Part shown: piece after piece, positions 48,226-60,525 of the stretch | Layout of the letters: each line of letters starts with the position of its first letter | Numbering within the stretch: the first letter of the stretch is position 1 | Assembly: GCF_954871325.1 (NCBI RefSeq) | Contig: NC_088775.1 | Span: 37,425,561 to 37,489,560 of the forward strand | DNA length: 64,000 nt | Direction: 5' to 3' | Source: Gordionus sp. m RMFG-2023 | Lineage: Eukaryota > Nematomorpha > Gordioida > Chordodea > Parachordodidae | Made by a program: the position numbers and the translations under genes | The notes under the pieces: generated by a model | What the model was told of the DNA's origin: nothing | Databases searched by the model: none | What the model saw: only the letters and a program-made list of their open reading frames with translations

Positions 48226-50027
48226 CCACTATATATTCAATTGCTAATGCATTGCTAAACTGCATTGGTAAATAGCAATCAATCATAATCTATCATAAAT
48301 CAATCAAAATTTTATTATGTATATTTTATTAATGATAATTTTTTAAACTTTTTTTAAAATATACTTAAATCATTTTTTTATTATAAATGAAGAATACTGA
48401 TTAAATATCATATAGTATATAATTTTATTTTTATTTAATATTATTAGTAAGAAATTTATTTTTCTAGCTTATTAAAACATACATTTTATTCAATTTTAAA
48501 AATTAACAAATATATATCCGTAAGAGGGCGTATGTTTTAATATGTATCATTTTAGGAAACCGGAATGATGAATGGAGAGCACTTTTTTTATATTTGGGTA
48601 TATATACATATGAAAAACCTAAAAATTAAAAAAATTTTTTAGGTTTCTTTGATGTTTAATTTATGAGTAGGTTTAGAATAGTAAAACAATGGAAATTTTC
48701 TAAAATAAATATTGCTGGCGTTATTTATCAAAATCCATTTTTGTTTTATACGTGTATATTTACGTGCTAAGCATTATCCTAAAAAATATTTTGATTTGAC
48801 CGATTGCCAAGTTCAAAACCGACCACTTATTAAATATTCGATTGATCAAATTTGCTACTAAGATAAATTGAAAAATGTTGATTTTTGTTTTATGTATCTA
48901 TAAATACGTATAAAACATAATTCCGAAAAATATTTTAAAAATATCGTGATTTGACCCGAAAACCGACCGAATGACCAAATACTGCATTGCTGGCGTTATC
49001 CATGGAAAAATCTTCATTTTTGTATTATACGCGTATATGTATACGTGCTAAGCATTATCCTAAAAAATATTTTGAAAATAATTTGATTTGACTGATTGCC
49101 GAGCTCAAAACCCCACTTACTAAATATTCGATTGATAAAATTTACTAGTAATATGATTTGAAAAATGTTCATTTTTTGTTTTATATATCTATAATTACGA
49201 GTAAAACATATACGAGTCGGTTATCCGCCAAACCACGTTGTTTTTAAAATATTTTTTGGGATTATGTTTTATATGTATTTATAGATATATAAAACAAAAA
49301 TGAACAATTTTCAAATTATATTACTAGTAAATTTGAATCTAGGAAAATAATTCCCCGGAAAAAAAATCCCGTGACCCGGATCTGCTCTGCAGTATTTAAT
49401 TAAATAGAAATTTTTTTTAAAGTCAAATTTCTTCGAGGATTTGAGATTTTAAATAATAAAACGAAAGTTAAATAAATCTAGTTCACCTTTACACACTCAT
49501 CAACTTTAGGTATTTATTGAAAAATTATTTTTACACAAATTTTAATAATTTTTTTAGAAATATGATAAAAGGCTTTTCACAGTTTACTAACTCTTAAATA
49601 GCGCCCCTTTTTGTTTTTACAAGGATAAGCTATTAAATAATATAATTTTATAAATTTTGTGGCGAAATGCGAAATAGGAAATTAGCAATTCAATCTGATA
49701 CCCTCTATTTGATAAAAATTATTTTACTGAAGTATTTACCTACTTTAAGAATTTAACTGACTGAATACAAAATCACTATAAAACTTGCAAAATTATATTT
49801 TTTACTGCCCAATTTTAATTAAATACTGCCAAAAGTAATGAAAAATGCTGACCACTTTAATCAAAATGCATCAAGAGGTGATTATTAGCAGTGAGTATTA
49901 TATTTTTCTAATCTAACAATTATTATTTTGCTAATGAATTTTTTTCAAAAGTTACAGAAAAGAAATAATTATAATTTTATTAAATGATATATAGAATAAT
50001 AAATTATATTATTCAAAAGAAACAATT

Positions 50028-52712
50028 CTAGAACGTATATGTTCTCCAATTGAAGAGAGAAAATTGGGCAAGTCCCTTCTCTTTCCAAATAATCAATGCA
50101 TAAATTTTTTTAAATAGTTTGTTTCGTTGCATAAATACGATTTTTTTGGGAGTGTATGTCCCAATATTCCATTGGCCGATTTTTCCCATATCAACCGCTA
50201 TTTCCATCGTTATTTTTTCGAGTAGTTTCCATATCTTCGGTTTTTTGTTGCCTACAATATGCTTAAATCGGTTATTCCATCCTTCACATACATTGTTTGT
50301 TCGATTTTCCCCAGCAATCGTAACATTGAACACATTCCATGTTTCTGGTGGGAACAATGGCTCTACTTGCCTTTGAGAGTTTTTCCCATGTCTCAATTCT
50401 CCATTCACATAATTTTTATCAAAATAAAACAATAATTCTTTGTTATCATCCGATACAATGGTTTTTAAATCCTCCATACCTCGTTTGACATCGTGTATAG
50501 GTAAGAATGCTAATCCATCGATCATAGCTGCAAATAAGCATAACATTGGATCATTCCGATATAATGATTCTAACCCCAACTCCTGAATCTTTCTATGAGT
50601 TGATTGAGTTAGATGATAAAAACATCCTTGGATGTTGATATCTCTACCTAAAAGTTGAAAAAATATAGATTAAAATTATTGTATAGGTTTTATTTAAGAT
50701 TTATGTCTTTATCAATTTTTATTAATTACACTGTGTGACAAGAAAAATGGGAGAAAAAATAAATAAAAACAAGTTTTGGTGCAGAATTTGACATTGAGTT
50801 CGAATTCGTTTTCTAAGTTTTCCCTTCACGTCAAGTTTTAAAAATATTATCGTATAAAGGCAACTTTTCGAAATCTCTAAAATGGTAAAATTTAGGTCTT
50901 TATATGGATATATTTTAAAAAGTATCAAATGAAAATCCCTGAAAATTGGTGATAGTGTTAGACTTATATTTCCTTATAAATTTATTAATTTTTATAATTT
51001 TTTATCGATTGCTTTTTGAGAAAAATGGTAAAGAATTGTTTTGGGGGTTTTAAGTTTCAATTTAAATTCCCGGCAAGAATCGTATAAATATGTTGGCGGA
51101 CTACTGCTGGAGTATCTTTTTTGAAAATAAATCATCAACTTCATATTCGGAAATATATTTAGATTTACCATTAAATGTTTTTAAATTCGATAAATTTTAT
51201 GTTATTGTTTAATTTGTTTTAAATTCAATAAATTTATTGTATATTACAAGTTAAATCCTATATAATAATGAAGGAGGGGGTGAGACAACGGACCGATAAA
51301 AGGTTTATTAAAAGTAAAATATGAGATAGGTTAGCTTAGCATAATATATTTATTTAAATATGAGAAATGTAACTATTTCATTTAAAATAAATTGTTTGGG
51401 AATCGTACCGTGTAGCGAAGAGAACGAAAGCCACAATAAATATATTAAATGTAAGCTATATTAAAAAAGAATCTAGAAAAATAATTCCCCGGAAAAAAAA
51501 TCTCCGTTTTAGATAATTAAAATTACAAAATTAATAAATTAGGAGAAAAAATTCCCTATAAATAAATCGAAATAATAATTCTCAAATAAAATATTTAAAA
51601 ATTTTGATTCTAAGAATTTACTGTCTTAAAACATGTTTATTTTATTTTCTCCCAAAAAATCAGTCACACAGTGTTACTAGAAATGGGTTCGTTCATCCTA
51701 CACTCATAAAAAAATCGTTTAAAATATTCCTAAAAACAACAGAAAAAGGAAATTAGAATTAAAAAAAATTTCAAGTTCCACGGTCCAAAATACATTTTAA
51801 AATCAAGGTCCTAGCATATCTCGATAGTATATAGATGTAATTAAATCGTAAAAAGAAACCTAGAGTATTTTCGACGGCATTGATTGCAGCCTTTTTAAAA
51901 TCCATATAAATTGTTATCGGATCTATGACTAAATTCCGTTCTTGGGCTTTTTCGAGTAAAATCTTAAAAATTTCTTCATATGTTGTATACGTTTTTATTT
52001 GTAACAAGAAATATGCCGCTGTTATATACAGTGTTTTAAAGGGTATTCTAATTACATATAGCTGCAAAAATAAATGAGGAGCCAATTTAAAATTCCCGTC
52101 TATATACCAAGTTTTCGTTTCGGCTAGCATTTTAAGCATATAATCGGTGGCAAATATAATTATCCGTTCATTAGAATCTCCGCCATTATCATGCAAAAGA
52201 AATCTCTCATTCGTGGTAGATCCGGTTGTAGCCCAATCCTCTAATATTAAAAGATATTTGCAATTAGAAGTTATTTATAGACATAAATATGATTTAACCT
52301 GAAATGCTTAATTCTTCCAATGTGGCCGGAATAGGAGGAAACCTTTTTATTTATTTCTAAGTGTCCTCTTGATACTCTCTTCATTCGGAAGTCTTTTTCT
52401 GGATTCGGGAGACAATTTAGACATTTCTTCTGCATATATTTGGCAAGTATTTTGATTTGTTTCAGAGGCTTTTCTTTTCATCGTGCTTATAGCATTTTCA
52501 ATTTGATATTCATGTGAATTTATAGGATGAATATGAGGCGTATTTTCCAATGTATAGTCATTTTCATTGTAATATTTCAAAATAACTGGGCATTTTTCAG
52601 CTTTATATAATGTACATTTATATCTTTTAAAATTTTTCGTAGTTTTATGATAATTGTAGGAATATCCCTCATGAAAAATTTTAGCATGCTTATTTAACGG
52701 AAGAATAAACAT
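50028..52712 (-). pseudogene. MULE transposase with FLYWCH zinc finger, three exons, one frame change
   Basis: Exon 1 (52299-52712) encodes an N-terminal FLYWCH-type finger: FHEGYSYNYHK, KRYKCTLYKAEKCP and HIHP. Intron 52241-52298 (58 nt, GT-AG) joins LEELSIS to EDWATTG. Exon 2 (51860-52240) carries FATDYMLKMLAETKTWYIDG (first Asp) and IDPITIYMDFKKAAINAV (second Asp). Intron 2 (50648-51859) joins AVENTLG to RDINIQGCFYHLTQSTHRK; it holds the CACTG element. Exon 3 (50028-50647) contains the C2H-type GCFYHL region and NVCEGWNNRFKHIVG, with the third acidic residue (Glu), and ends near the usual C-terminus. One single-base shift near 52345, between RTLRNK and KRFPPIPATL, is the only break seen. 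The length, about 470 residues, is normal for these MULEs. Confidence 0.88.
50729..51673. mobile_element. CACTG-ended element in a MULE intron, 945 bp
   Basis: Ends CACTGTGTGACAAGAAAAAT and (minus strand) CACTGTGTGACTGATTTTTT, both continuing into GGGAGAAAA, flanked by TTA (50726-50728 and 51674-51676). A CACTG start and a three-base duplication fit CMC (CACTA) or PIF/Harbinger-like elements; TTA as target favours the latter. No transposase seen. It carries at 51469-51506 a MULE-end sequence, GAATCTAGAAAAATAATTCC, without a partner. Confidence 0.8.
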
Positions 52713-55700
52713 AAAAAATTTATTAAAATTATCAAAAATATTTAAAATAGTAAAATAGTAAAAGAAAATTTTATAAAAAGTAATAAAAAAAACTAAATGA
52801 AAATCGTTTGTTTCAAAATTACAAAGAATATATCACCCAAATATATAAATTTATTTATTTTTGAGCATAAATTTCCTTTCAACGTTATAAATAATAATAT
52901 AAGAAACTAACTGGGATTATGTAATAACAATTCCGGAGTTGGAAACTTTTAAATAAAAAAGTTTCTATTTTAAGATTATAATCCCTCATGTGTTTTCTTT
53001 AATGAATTAAATATAGTAAAAATTATAATATTTATAAAAATAAACAAATATTATTTAGAATAAATAGTATATTTTTTTGTAATGTTCTACTTGAGATAGT
53101 CTTTGAATTAAATAAGCTTTTGTAATCAGTGATTAATATAAATACTTTTTTTGAAAATTTATAATCAGATACAATATTTAAAAATTAAACATAAAAATTT
53201 TCATTATGTTATTTTTGTCCGGGATTCAAACTGATATTAGCATACGGAACAGAATAGTGTCATAATATTATTTTAATGTTATATATATTTTAACAGTGGC
53301 GTGTTAGAAATAACCACCCCCTCTGCATGGTAAATATAATGTGGTTTAATTACCTGTTTAATATCTATTCAAGTCTAGATGAAAAGTAGATAAAGGAAAT
53401 AACCTGCTTTCACATTTTTCTTTTCAATTCTAAATTACCTCTTTCATAATTTTCATATATTTCTACGGGAATTTTTTTCCGGGTAATTATTTTCGAAGGA
53501 TTTTTTTCCGGGGTATTATTTTTGGTGATTTTTTTCCGGGGAATTATTTTCCGCTTACCAGTAAATTTGATCAATCGAATATTTAGTAAGAGGTCGGTTT
53601 TGAGCTCGACAATCAGTCAAATCAAAATATTTTCAAAATATTTTTTAGGATAATGCATAGCACGTAAATATATACACGTATAAAACAAAAATGAAGAGAT
53701 TTTGATAAATAACGCCAGCAATATTTACTTTAGAAAATTTCCATTGTTTTACTATTCTAAACCTACTCATAAATTAAACATCAAAGAAACCTAAAAAATT
53801 TTTTTAATTTTTAGGTTTTTCATATGAATATATACCCAAATATAAAAAAAGTGCTATCCAATCATCATTCCGGTTTCCTAAAATGATACATATTAAAACA
53901 TATAACGCCCTCTTACGGATATTTGTTAATTTTTAAAATTGAATAAAATGTATGTTTTAATAAGCTAGAAAAATAAATATCTTACTAATAATATTAAATA
54001 AAAATAAAATTATATACTATATGATATTTAATCAGTATTCTTCATTTATAATAAAAAAATGATTTAAGTTTAAAAAATTATCATTAATAAAATATACATA
54101 ATAAAATTTTGATTGATTTATGATTGATTATGATTGATTGCTTTTTAGCAAAGCAGATTAGCAATGCATTGAATATATAGTGGGGAAATTTTTTCCGGGG
54201 AATTATTTTCCAGGGGAATTTTATTCCGGGGATTTTTTTCCGGAGAATTATTTTCTGGGGAATTATTTTCCGGATATTTTTTTTCCGGGGAATTATTTTC
54301 CTGGTGATTTTTTTCCGAGGAATTAATTTTCGGGGATTTATTTTCTGGGGATTTTTTTTCCAGGGAATTAATTTCCGGGGATTTATTTTCCGGGAATTTT
54401 TTTTCCGGGAATTTTTTTTCCGGGGAATTATTTTCCGCTTACCATGTGTTGTAGCTGTTGAAAAGAAGAAATAAATTTAATATAATATATCAAATGTCAG
54501 TTATTTCCTGACAGGGGATTTGGTGTTTCCTTGTTAATGGGAGTGAAACGAAATCATTACATGGGTTGTTGAAAAAAGAACAATGGAAGTTTTTTGGTGT
54601 GGGGTTTGGAGTGAAGAAGACATTATATTGGATGAAGCCGGGATTGATCATATTTAAATATTTATATTTGTATTGGATGAAGCGGGATTGATCATATTTG
54701 TATGAATAAATTAGCTAAATATGCGTCTGAATAAATTGTACTTTTAAACTATATGGTAACTTGGACTATTAGTTGGTAATGTTTATTATTGTTATTTATT
54801 TAATTATTAGAAAAGGATTGTTTGGATTGTTAAGTTATATTTTTAGAGGGAAGGGTTGAGAGTAAGGGGCTTTTCTTTTATAATGTTGACCGCGAACCAG
54901 GATCGACAACATAAGGGTTTAGGTACATAATGCAGGTATTAACCACTATACAGTTTATAAGGAAGAGGTGAGTTTAAAGGATTTCAGAATTTTGTTTTAA
55001 ATGTTTAGCTTACAAAGCATAAGATAGAAAGTATGTAATGAGTATTAGGCAGGAATATGAAAATAAGATCAGGAATTTAAGACAGTAATATTTGTTATAT
55101 TATATGTCTAGATGTATATTGTACATCCAATTTTGACAGTAGGTATGGTCTTATTATTTGGTAGGCTTTAAGACATTGAATGGTGTTATAAGTATTCCGT
55201 CATAGGAAGATAAGACCTCAAGATCTGCAGGACAGAAAGGATTGCTAAATATTTAAATATTGGGAATTTATGAAAATATATATAGAAGTGGATTTTTGTA
55301 ATAAAGTATTTGTTATATAATTATGCATTTTGGGTTTTTAAAGGGATGGACATGTGTAAGATAGTTTATTATTAATTAATGTTATTATATTGTGTATGTA
55401 ATTCAGTTTCAATTAAGGTTGATATATTATTAAGGGATCTATTGAGGGTGAGTTAATGTTGTTTATTTTAGAGTAATTAACCATTTTTATGAAATATGGT
55501 GTAATGTGAATTACACATATGATATATTTAATTATGAATGATAGATTAAAGGAATTGAGGTATGATGAAGTCAGAATAATATCTATAATGTTATATATGG
55601 ATAGTTATTTTGATTATGTCTGCAGTTGATATATATATATATAAATTTGATATAGATTTATAGGGTGTATTGGATGATATGTAATTTTTTTTTTAAATTA

Positions 55701-57038
55701 TGAAATCTTTATATTTAATGTATATATATTTTTTTAAATTATAAAATTTTATAAAAAGTTTTATTTGCATTTATATATTATTTTTATTGTATGCAATGAT
55801 GTAAGGGAAAATATTTTTACAGATAAGGTCAGCCCGTGTTGATGGGTATGCCTTGAGGTGGTAATATTGTTTAGTTTGCATACTTGAGAAAGTTTTTTTT
55901 TTTTGTAAATTGTTTTTTTTAGTTTTGTGTAAATTTATTGTGAATATTACATTTTTTTTTTATCTTTGTAATAATTTTATAGCACATCACATTTTCTATT
56001 TATATTATGAACATGTTTTTTTTTTAATAAAAAGAAAAAAGCTCAAATTATTTTATATTGTGAAGGTATATTAAAAATTCTTTACATATATACCATATAG
56101 CCCATTATATTCTCAATTTTTGTTACTTTGCATTATACATTTCTGTGAATTTGTGCTAATTGTGATGGCAGAGTTAGGTAGAAATGGTATATTTTTCTTA
56201 GGATATTGAGTAATTCCTAGATGAAAAATATTGTATTTTCTACATATTATATATTTTTCCTCCCTATAAAATATTAAATTTATTTCTATACGTATGTCTT
56301 GTAATTTTGTTAAAATCTTTGTTCGAAAAATTTTCGCAATTATTTTTAATACCTAAAAATGGATTTTTATATCTATTTTAGGAGATAATTATAAAAAATG
56401 TAGCTTTGTTTTTTTTACATGACAGAAGGAAGATTACATGTGGTTGAAATTGCATTTCACACACATTGGTTTACATTACATATGTAAATTCCCTGAAAGT
56501 TTTCAAGGCGTACCGATACAATTCAAAGGGACGATTCGATTCAATACCACCAGTGAGAAAGGGACGCTGGGCTTGTGAAGGGTGGGCATGTTGTAGCTGT
56601 TGAAAAAAGAAGAAATAAATTTAATATAATATATCAAATGTCAGTTATTTTCTGACAGGGGATTTGGTGTTTCCTTGTGGATGGGAGTGAAACGAAATCA
56701 TTACATGGGTTGTTGAAAAAAGAACAATGGAAGTGTGTGCGGTTTGGAGTGAAGAAGACATTATATTGGATGAAGCCGGGATTGATCATATTTAGATATT
56801 TATATTTGTATTGGTGGATGAAGCGGGAAAATCATATTTGTATGAATAAATTAGCTAATTATGTGTGTGAATAAATTGTACTTTTAAACTATATGGTAAC
56901 TTGGACTATTAGTTGGTAATGTTTATTGTTGATATTTATTTAATTATTAGAAAAGGATTGTTTGGATTGTTAAGTTATATTTTTAGAGGGAAGGGTTGAG
57001 AGTAAGAAGCTTTTCTTCTATACTATGTACTTTTCTTA

Positions 57039-59189
57039 TGAAGAAAGAAGAAGGACGTCCTGAAAAAGTAAATATATTATTTTATCTCTTTTATTTCTCT
57101 TTTTCAATCAACTATTTATATATTCTTTACAAACTAATAGAATATAATTTTAAAAAGGTTAACATATAAAATAAAAGTATAACTAAAATAAAAATATAAT
57201 TTGAATAAACAGAATTAAATGAATGCGCGATTTGAATAAACAGAATTAAATGAATGTGCGTTACATAAATTAAAACATACTATTCAATAACCAAAATATA
57301 TAATATGTTAATTTCTATAATATAACATTCTCCCTCTTCTAAAAAACCTTCCCATAATTTCATCTAAGAAGTCATAGAGATTGTTGTCCAAGTGGTTTAT
57401 CGTTTTGGTCATCAAGTTGTTTCATAAGTCATTGTAATCGTTGGCTTGTCCCAATCGTTGGTTTGTTTAAATCGTAAACTTGATATCCTTATCGTAAGTT
57501 GTCTCCATAAATCATGATTTTGTCTTGCTTGGTAGTACGTTGTTATTATTATCATTTTTCAAAATTGTTCATCTAAGTTGCGAATAATGAGAAATAATAG
57601 TTCATCAAGTTGGATATAAAAATAAGTGAAGAATGATAAATCAATAAGATTGTTATATAAAATTTTCAGCGTTTTAAGTTTTCGCTTTTTAGTATTCAAT
57701 TAATTTTTTGCGTTTTAGTCTCCAATTTATTTTTTCGAGTTTTAGTGTTAAATTTATTTATATTTATAAATTAAAATTTTCAATCCTGAGGTTAAAATAT
57801 GCAAATAATATATTATGCACATTTCCCTCTCTTTAAAAAAAAAAATTTTAATTTCACACAATATTTTTCTAAAATGATGATGTTTAGTTTTTACATAACA
57901 TTTGTCCAAGGCTTTAAATTTCAAAAACTTTTTATCACATTAAGTATTACTTTAAGAGTTATTTTAATTTTATAATTTTCTAATATCTGCATTATTATAT
58001 TTTTTTATTTAATCATATGATTTTTTATTTAATCATATGATTTTTATCTATTAAATCATTTAATTCATATGTTTCAATTCAATTACATTTTGATAAATCA
58101 TATTTCTTGTTTAGGATTTTTATTGGTAATATTTTTAATAAGAATTCATCTTTAGGTAATTCAGTTAATTTACACAATTGGTCATAATTCAAGAAATCAA
58201 AAATATCAGTAAGCATTTTACTAAGAAATTCATTAAGTAAATAATTTTTTAGATTGATTTACATTTAAATTATTTTATTAAGTTAATTTATAGGCATAGA
58301 ATTTTAATTTATAATAACTTTTCTTCTTACGTGGATTTAGAATTATATGTAAATCATCAATGATTTCACTATATACTAACGTTCAACTTCCATATTGGTT
58401 CTTTCTAGGTTGTCACATTAGATTAGGTGTTGGTCATCATATTGCAGTCCACCACTCAGAGCCAGGACACCATGAAGTAAGAAGCTTTTGGCGTGAAAGA
58501 ACATGCTAGGGTTTGATTCTGTCATCTTAATAGATTAGGCATTGGTCATCTCAATAGATTAAGCAATGGTCATCTTAATAGATTAGGTATTGGTCATCTC
58601 AATAGATTAGGCGTTGGTCATCTCAATAGATTAGGCATTGGTCATCTCAATAGATTAGGCAATTGTTATCTCAATAGATTAGGCATTGGTCATCTCAATA
58701 GATTAAGCAATGGTCATCTTAATAGATTAGGTATTGGTCATCTCAATAGATTAGGCGTTGGTCATCTCAATAGATTAGGCATTGGTCATCTCAATAGATT
58801 AGGCAATTGTTATCTCAATAGATTAGGCTTTGGTCATCTCAATAGATTAGGCATTGGTCATCTCAATAGGTTAGGTAGTCATCTCATTCAAGTCCACCAC
58901 CCAGAGCCGGGGCACCATGAAGAAAGAAGAAGGACGTCCTTGGAGAAAAAGTAAATATATAATTTTATCTCATTTTATTTCTCTTTTTCAATCAACTATT
59001 TATATATATTTTACAAACTAAAATTAGAATATAATATTAAAAAGGTTAACATATAAAATAAAAGTATAACTAAAATAAAAATATAATTTGAATAAACAAA
59101 ATTAAATGAATGTGGGTTACATAAATTAACATACTATTCAATAACCAAAATATATAATATATTGATTTATTAATTTCTATAATATAACA
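57039..59189 (-). mobile_element. TRIM/LARD-like LTR retrotransposon, complete structure
   Basis: LTRs at 57039-57327 and 58918-59189, flanked by the exact 5-bp duplication TCTTA (57034-57038 and 59190-59194). On the minus strand the LTR reads TGTTATATTATAG...TCTTCTTTCTTCA. The primer site TGGTGCCCCGGCTCTGGG (58900-58917) follows the 5' LTR at once, and the purine tract AGAAGAGGGAGAA precedes the 3' LTR. The LTR holds a TATATAAA box. The 1.6-kb internal region has no gag or pol but has a 24-bp tandem array. A diverged second copy of the primer-site region lies at about 58440-58475. As a non-coding element it depends on another element's proteins. Confidence 0.93.
58500..58890. repeat. 24-bp tandem repeat with a 144-bp higher-order unit
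   Basis: The unit is ATTGGTCATCTCAATAGATTAGGC, about 15 copies. Six variants in fixed order (with AAGCAATGGTCATCTTAAT, then GTATTGG, GCGTTGG, GCATTGG and GCAATTGTTATC) occur twice in a row, about 58540-58684 and 58685-58828, forming a 144-bp super-repeat. It lies between the primer site and a diverged duplicate of it. Confidence 0.9.
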
Positions 59190-59194
59190 TCTTA

Positions 59195-60017
59195 ATTCAC
59201 TGAGCTTGATTATAAACAACTTATTATCATAAAAATTGAGAAATTTTTTATTTCCTTATGTCATTTCTTAAAATGTATGAAGCCTTAAAATCGTACTTTC
59301 TTTCAATTAACAATCCACCAATTATCAGAAATTTTTTAAATGATATAAGAAAAAGCATATCTGTGGTTTTCCAATTCCTTGATGTATATTTCATTAAAAA
59401 AAAATAAATCAGTTTGAAATATTAATTAATTTAAAATCATTAAAATATTTAACCGAAAGAAAAATGAAATATTTTTCCACTTAAAGTAAAGGCCATATTT
59501 AAAACAAATATAATTAAAATGGACAAAAAATCCAAATAGATACTTTGAGAGATATGTTATAGACATTGCAGGTATAAGTTGATCTTAGGTCAGAATCTCT
59601 AGAAGAAATGTATGGAAATAAAAATTCCAAATCACATTTAGAAAAGTCTATATAATCTTTGGATAATAAAAATTTTTGTTTAAATAAGTCAGTTGTTTAA
59701 CCAATCAGCCAAGTTTATAGATAAAATAATCACGGCCAAAATTAATTAAAAATTAGACATCGCATAAGGATTTCTGCTAATCACCCTCAGGGTTATATTA
59801 TAAATAAAATAATTTTTAATAAATATAAAGGTAAATTATCTAATGCTGACGGATAATTAGCCGAAATCCTTAGCCAATTTCTAATTATTTAAGCTGATTT
59901 TTAGGCTAAGCTTAATTAGCATAGTTTTTCGCCAATTTTTCAACACAAGATCAGACCATAATAAAACACTATTAAATTTGATAATAAAAATTTTAATCAT
60001 GTATTCCTTTCAAAAGT
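59195..60017. repeat. Inner left arm of the foldback
   Basis: It continues the left arm after the TRIM insertion and is the inverse of 60526-61345 (GAGCTTGATTATAAACAACT against AGTTGTTTATAATCAAGCTC; AGACATCGCATAAGG against CCTTATCCGATGTCT). Divergence between the arms looks low, a few percent with small indels. The loop 60018-60525 is AT-rich, without a gene. Confidence 0.88.
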
Positions 60018-60525
60018 TATGAAAACAAGGATTACGTTGACACACAATATATTGCCAACACAGAAACTCTTCGTTATATTTTAAAATGGGAAAATAACAA
60101 GATTATTAAAGTATGTAATCTATGATATTTTAAGCTTTTTTCCCCCAACTGAGGCTTAGGAAAAATATGAGATACAATAATTGTAGGCTTTTTTTATTGA
60201 CATCCTTAGTAAATTGTTGATGTAAATTTAATTAGATATAATTTTCCTTATTTATGCTAAAATGAGATTTAATTGTTGTAAAAATTTTATCATTTTTTTA
60301 AATTTATTTATTTAAATTCTATTTGAGAAATGCATGATTTATTATACAATCAATCTTATTAAAGGTTATAATATGCAAATGAAATATGAATAAATATTAT
60401 TATTATTTACTTCTAAAAAAAAATAATATTAAATCTTTTTCTTACTTTTTTTTCCGTCTGGCTGGCACCATTAAATTTTATTTATATTTATAATAATAAA
60501 ATATTGCTACAATCAAAAAAGTTTT

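Larger units (their letters stand above)
49336..53559 (-). mobile_element. MULE 2: Mutator-like element with FLYWCH-type transposase
   Basis: It starts GAATCTAGG... (the G at 49335 may be the first element base) and ends in CCGCTTACC. The 9-bp duplication AGTAAATTT flanks it (49326-49334 and 53560-53568). Ends are the same as in MULE 1, which it entered near the inner end of the left arm. Total about 4.2 kb with one transposase gene on the minus strand and a 945-bp element in one intron. Confidence 0.9.
47948..54443. mobile_element. MULE 1: long-TIR Mutator-like element in the LTR
   Basis: The left end GAATCTAGGAAAATAATTCCCC and the right end (minus strand) GGTAAGCGGAAAATAATTCC are flanked by the exact 9-bp duplication ATGTGTTGT (47939-47947 and 54444-54452), the standard MULE size. 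The arms, 47948 to about 49130 and 53570-54443, are inverted copies: first a CCCCGG minisatellite (about 47960-48225 and 54180-54440), then unique sequence (GCAATCAATCATAATCTATC and onward). A small palindrome lies at about 49137-49330. Apart from the second MULE inside it there is no gene, so it is a foldback-type MULE. Confidence 0.88.
47942..57022 (+). mobile_element. LTR retrotransposon fossil (non-coding, LARD-like) inserted in the foldback
   Basis: LTRs of about 435 bp start TGTTGTAGCTG and end GGGGCTTTTC...TATA. The 3' LTR is 56589-57022. The 5' LTR is cut by a MULE after its sixth base, so it comprises 47942-47947 and 54453-54882. An exact 5-bp duplication CTATG flanks the whole (47937-47941 and 57023-57027), which proves that the two parts belong together. 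The internal region, 54883-56588, is 1.7 kb with no gag or pol and a purine tract GAAGGGTGGGCA before the 3' LTR. It is a non-autonomous family; a solo LTR sits at 1549-1870. The direction is set by the purine tract. Confidence 0.88.

Noticed and set aside
48089-48286. 65-codon frame with FSGE repeats
   Set aside because: It is the CCCCGG minisatellite of the MULE end translated.
54442-54446. CCATG as target duplication of the LTR element
   Set aside because: It differs from CTATG at 57023. The true left copy, CTATG, is at 47937-47941, because a MULE entered after the first six LTR bases.
58500-58890. Possible CRISPR-like array
   Set aside because: Units are 24-bp head-to-tail repeats without spacers, inside an eukaryotic TRIM element.
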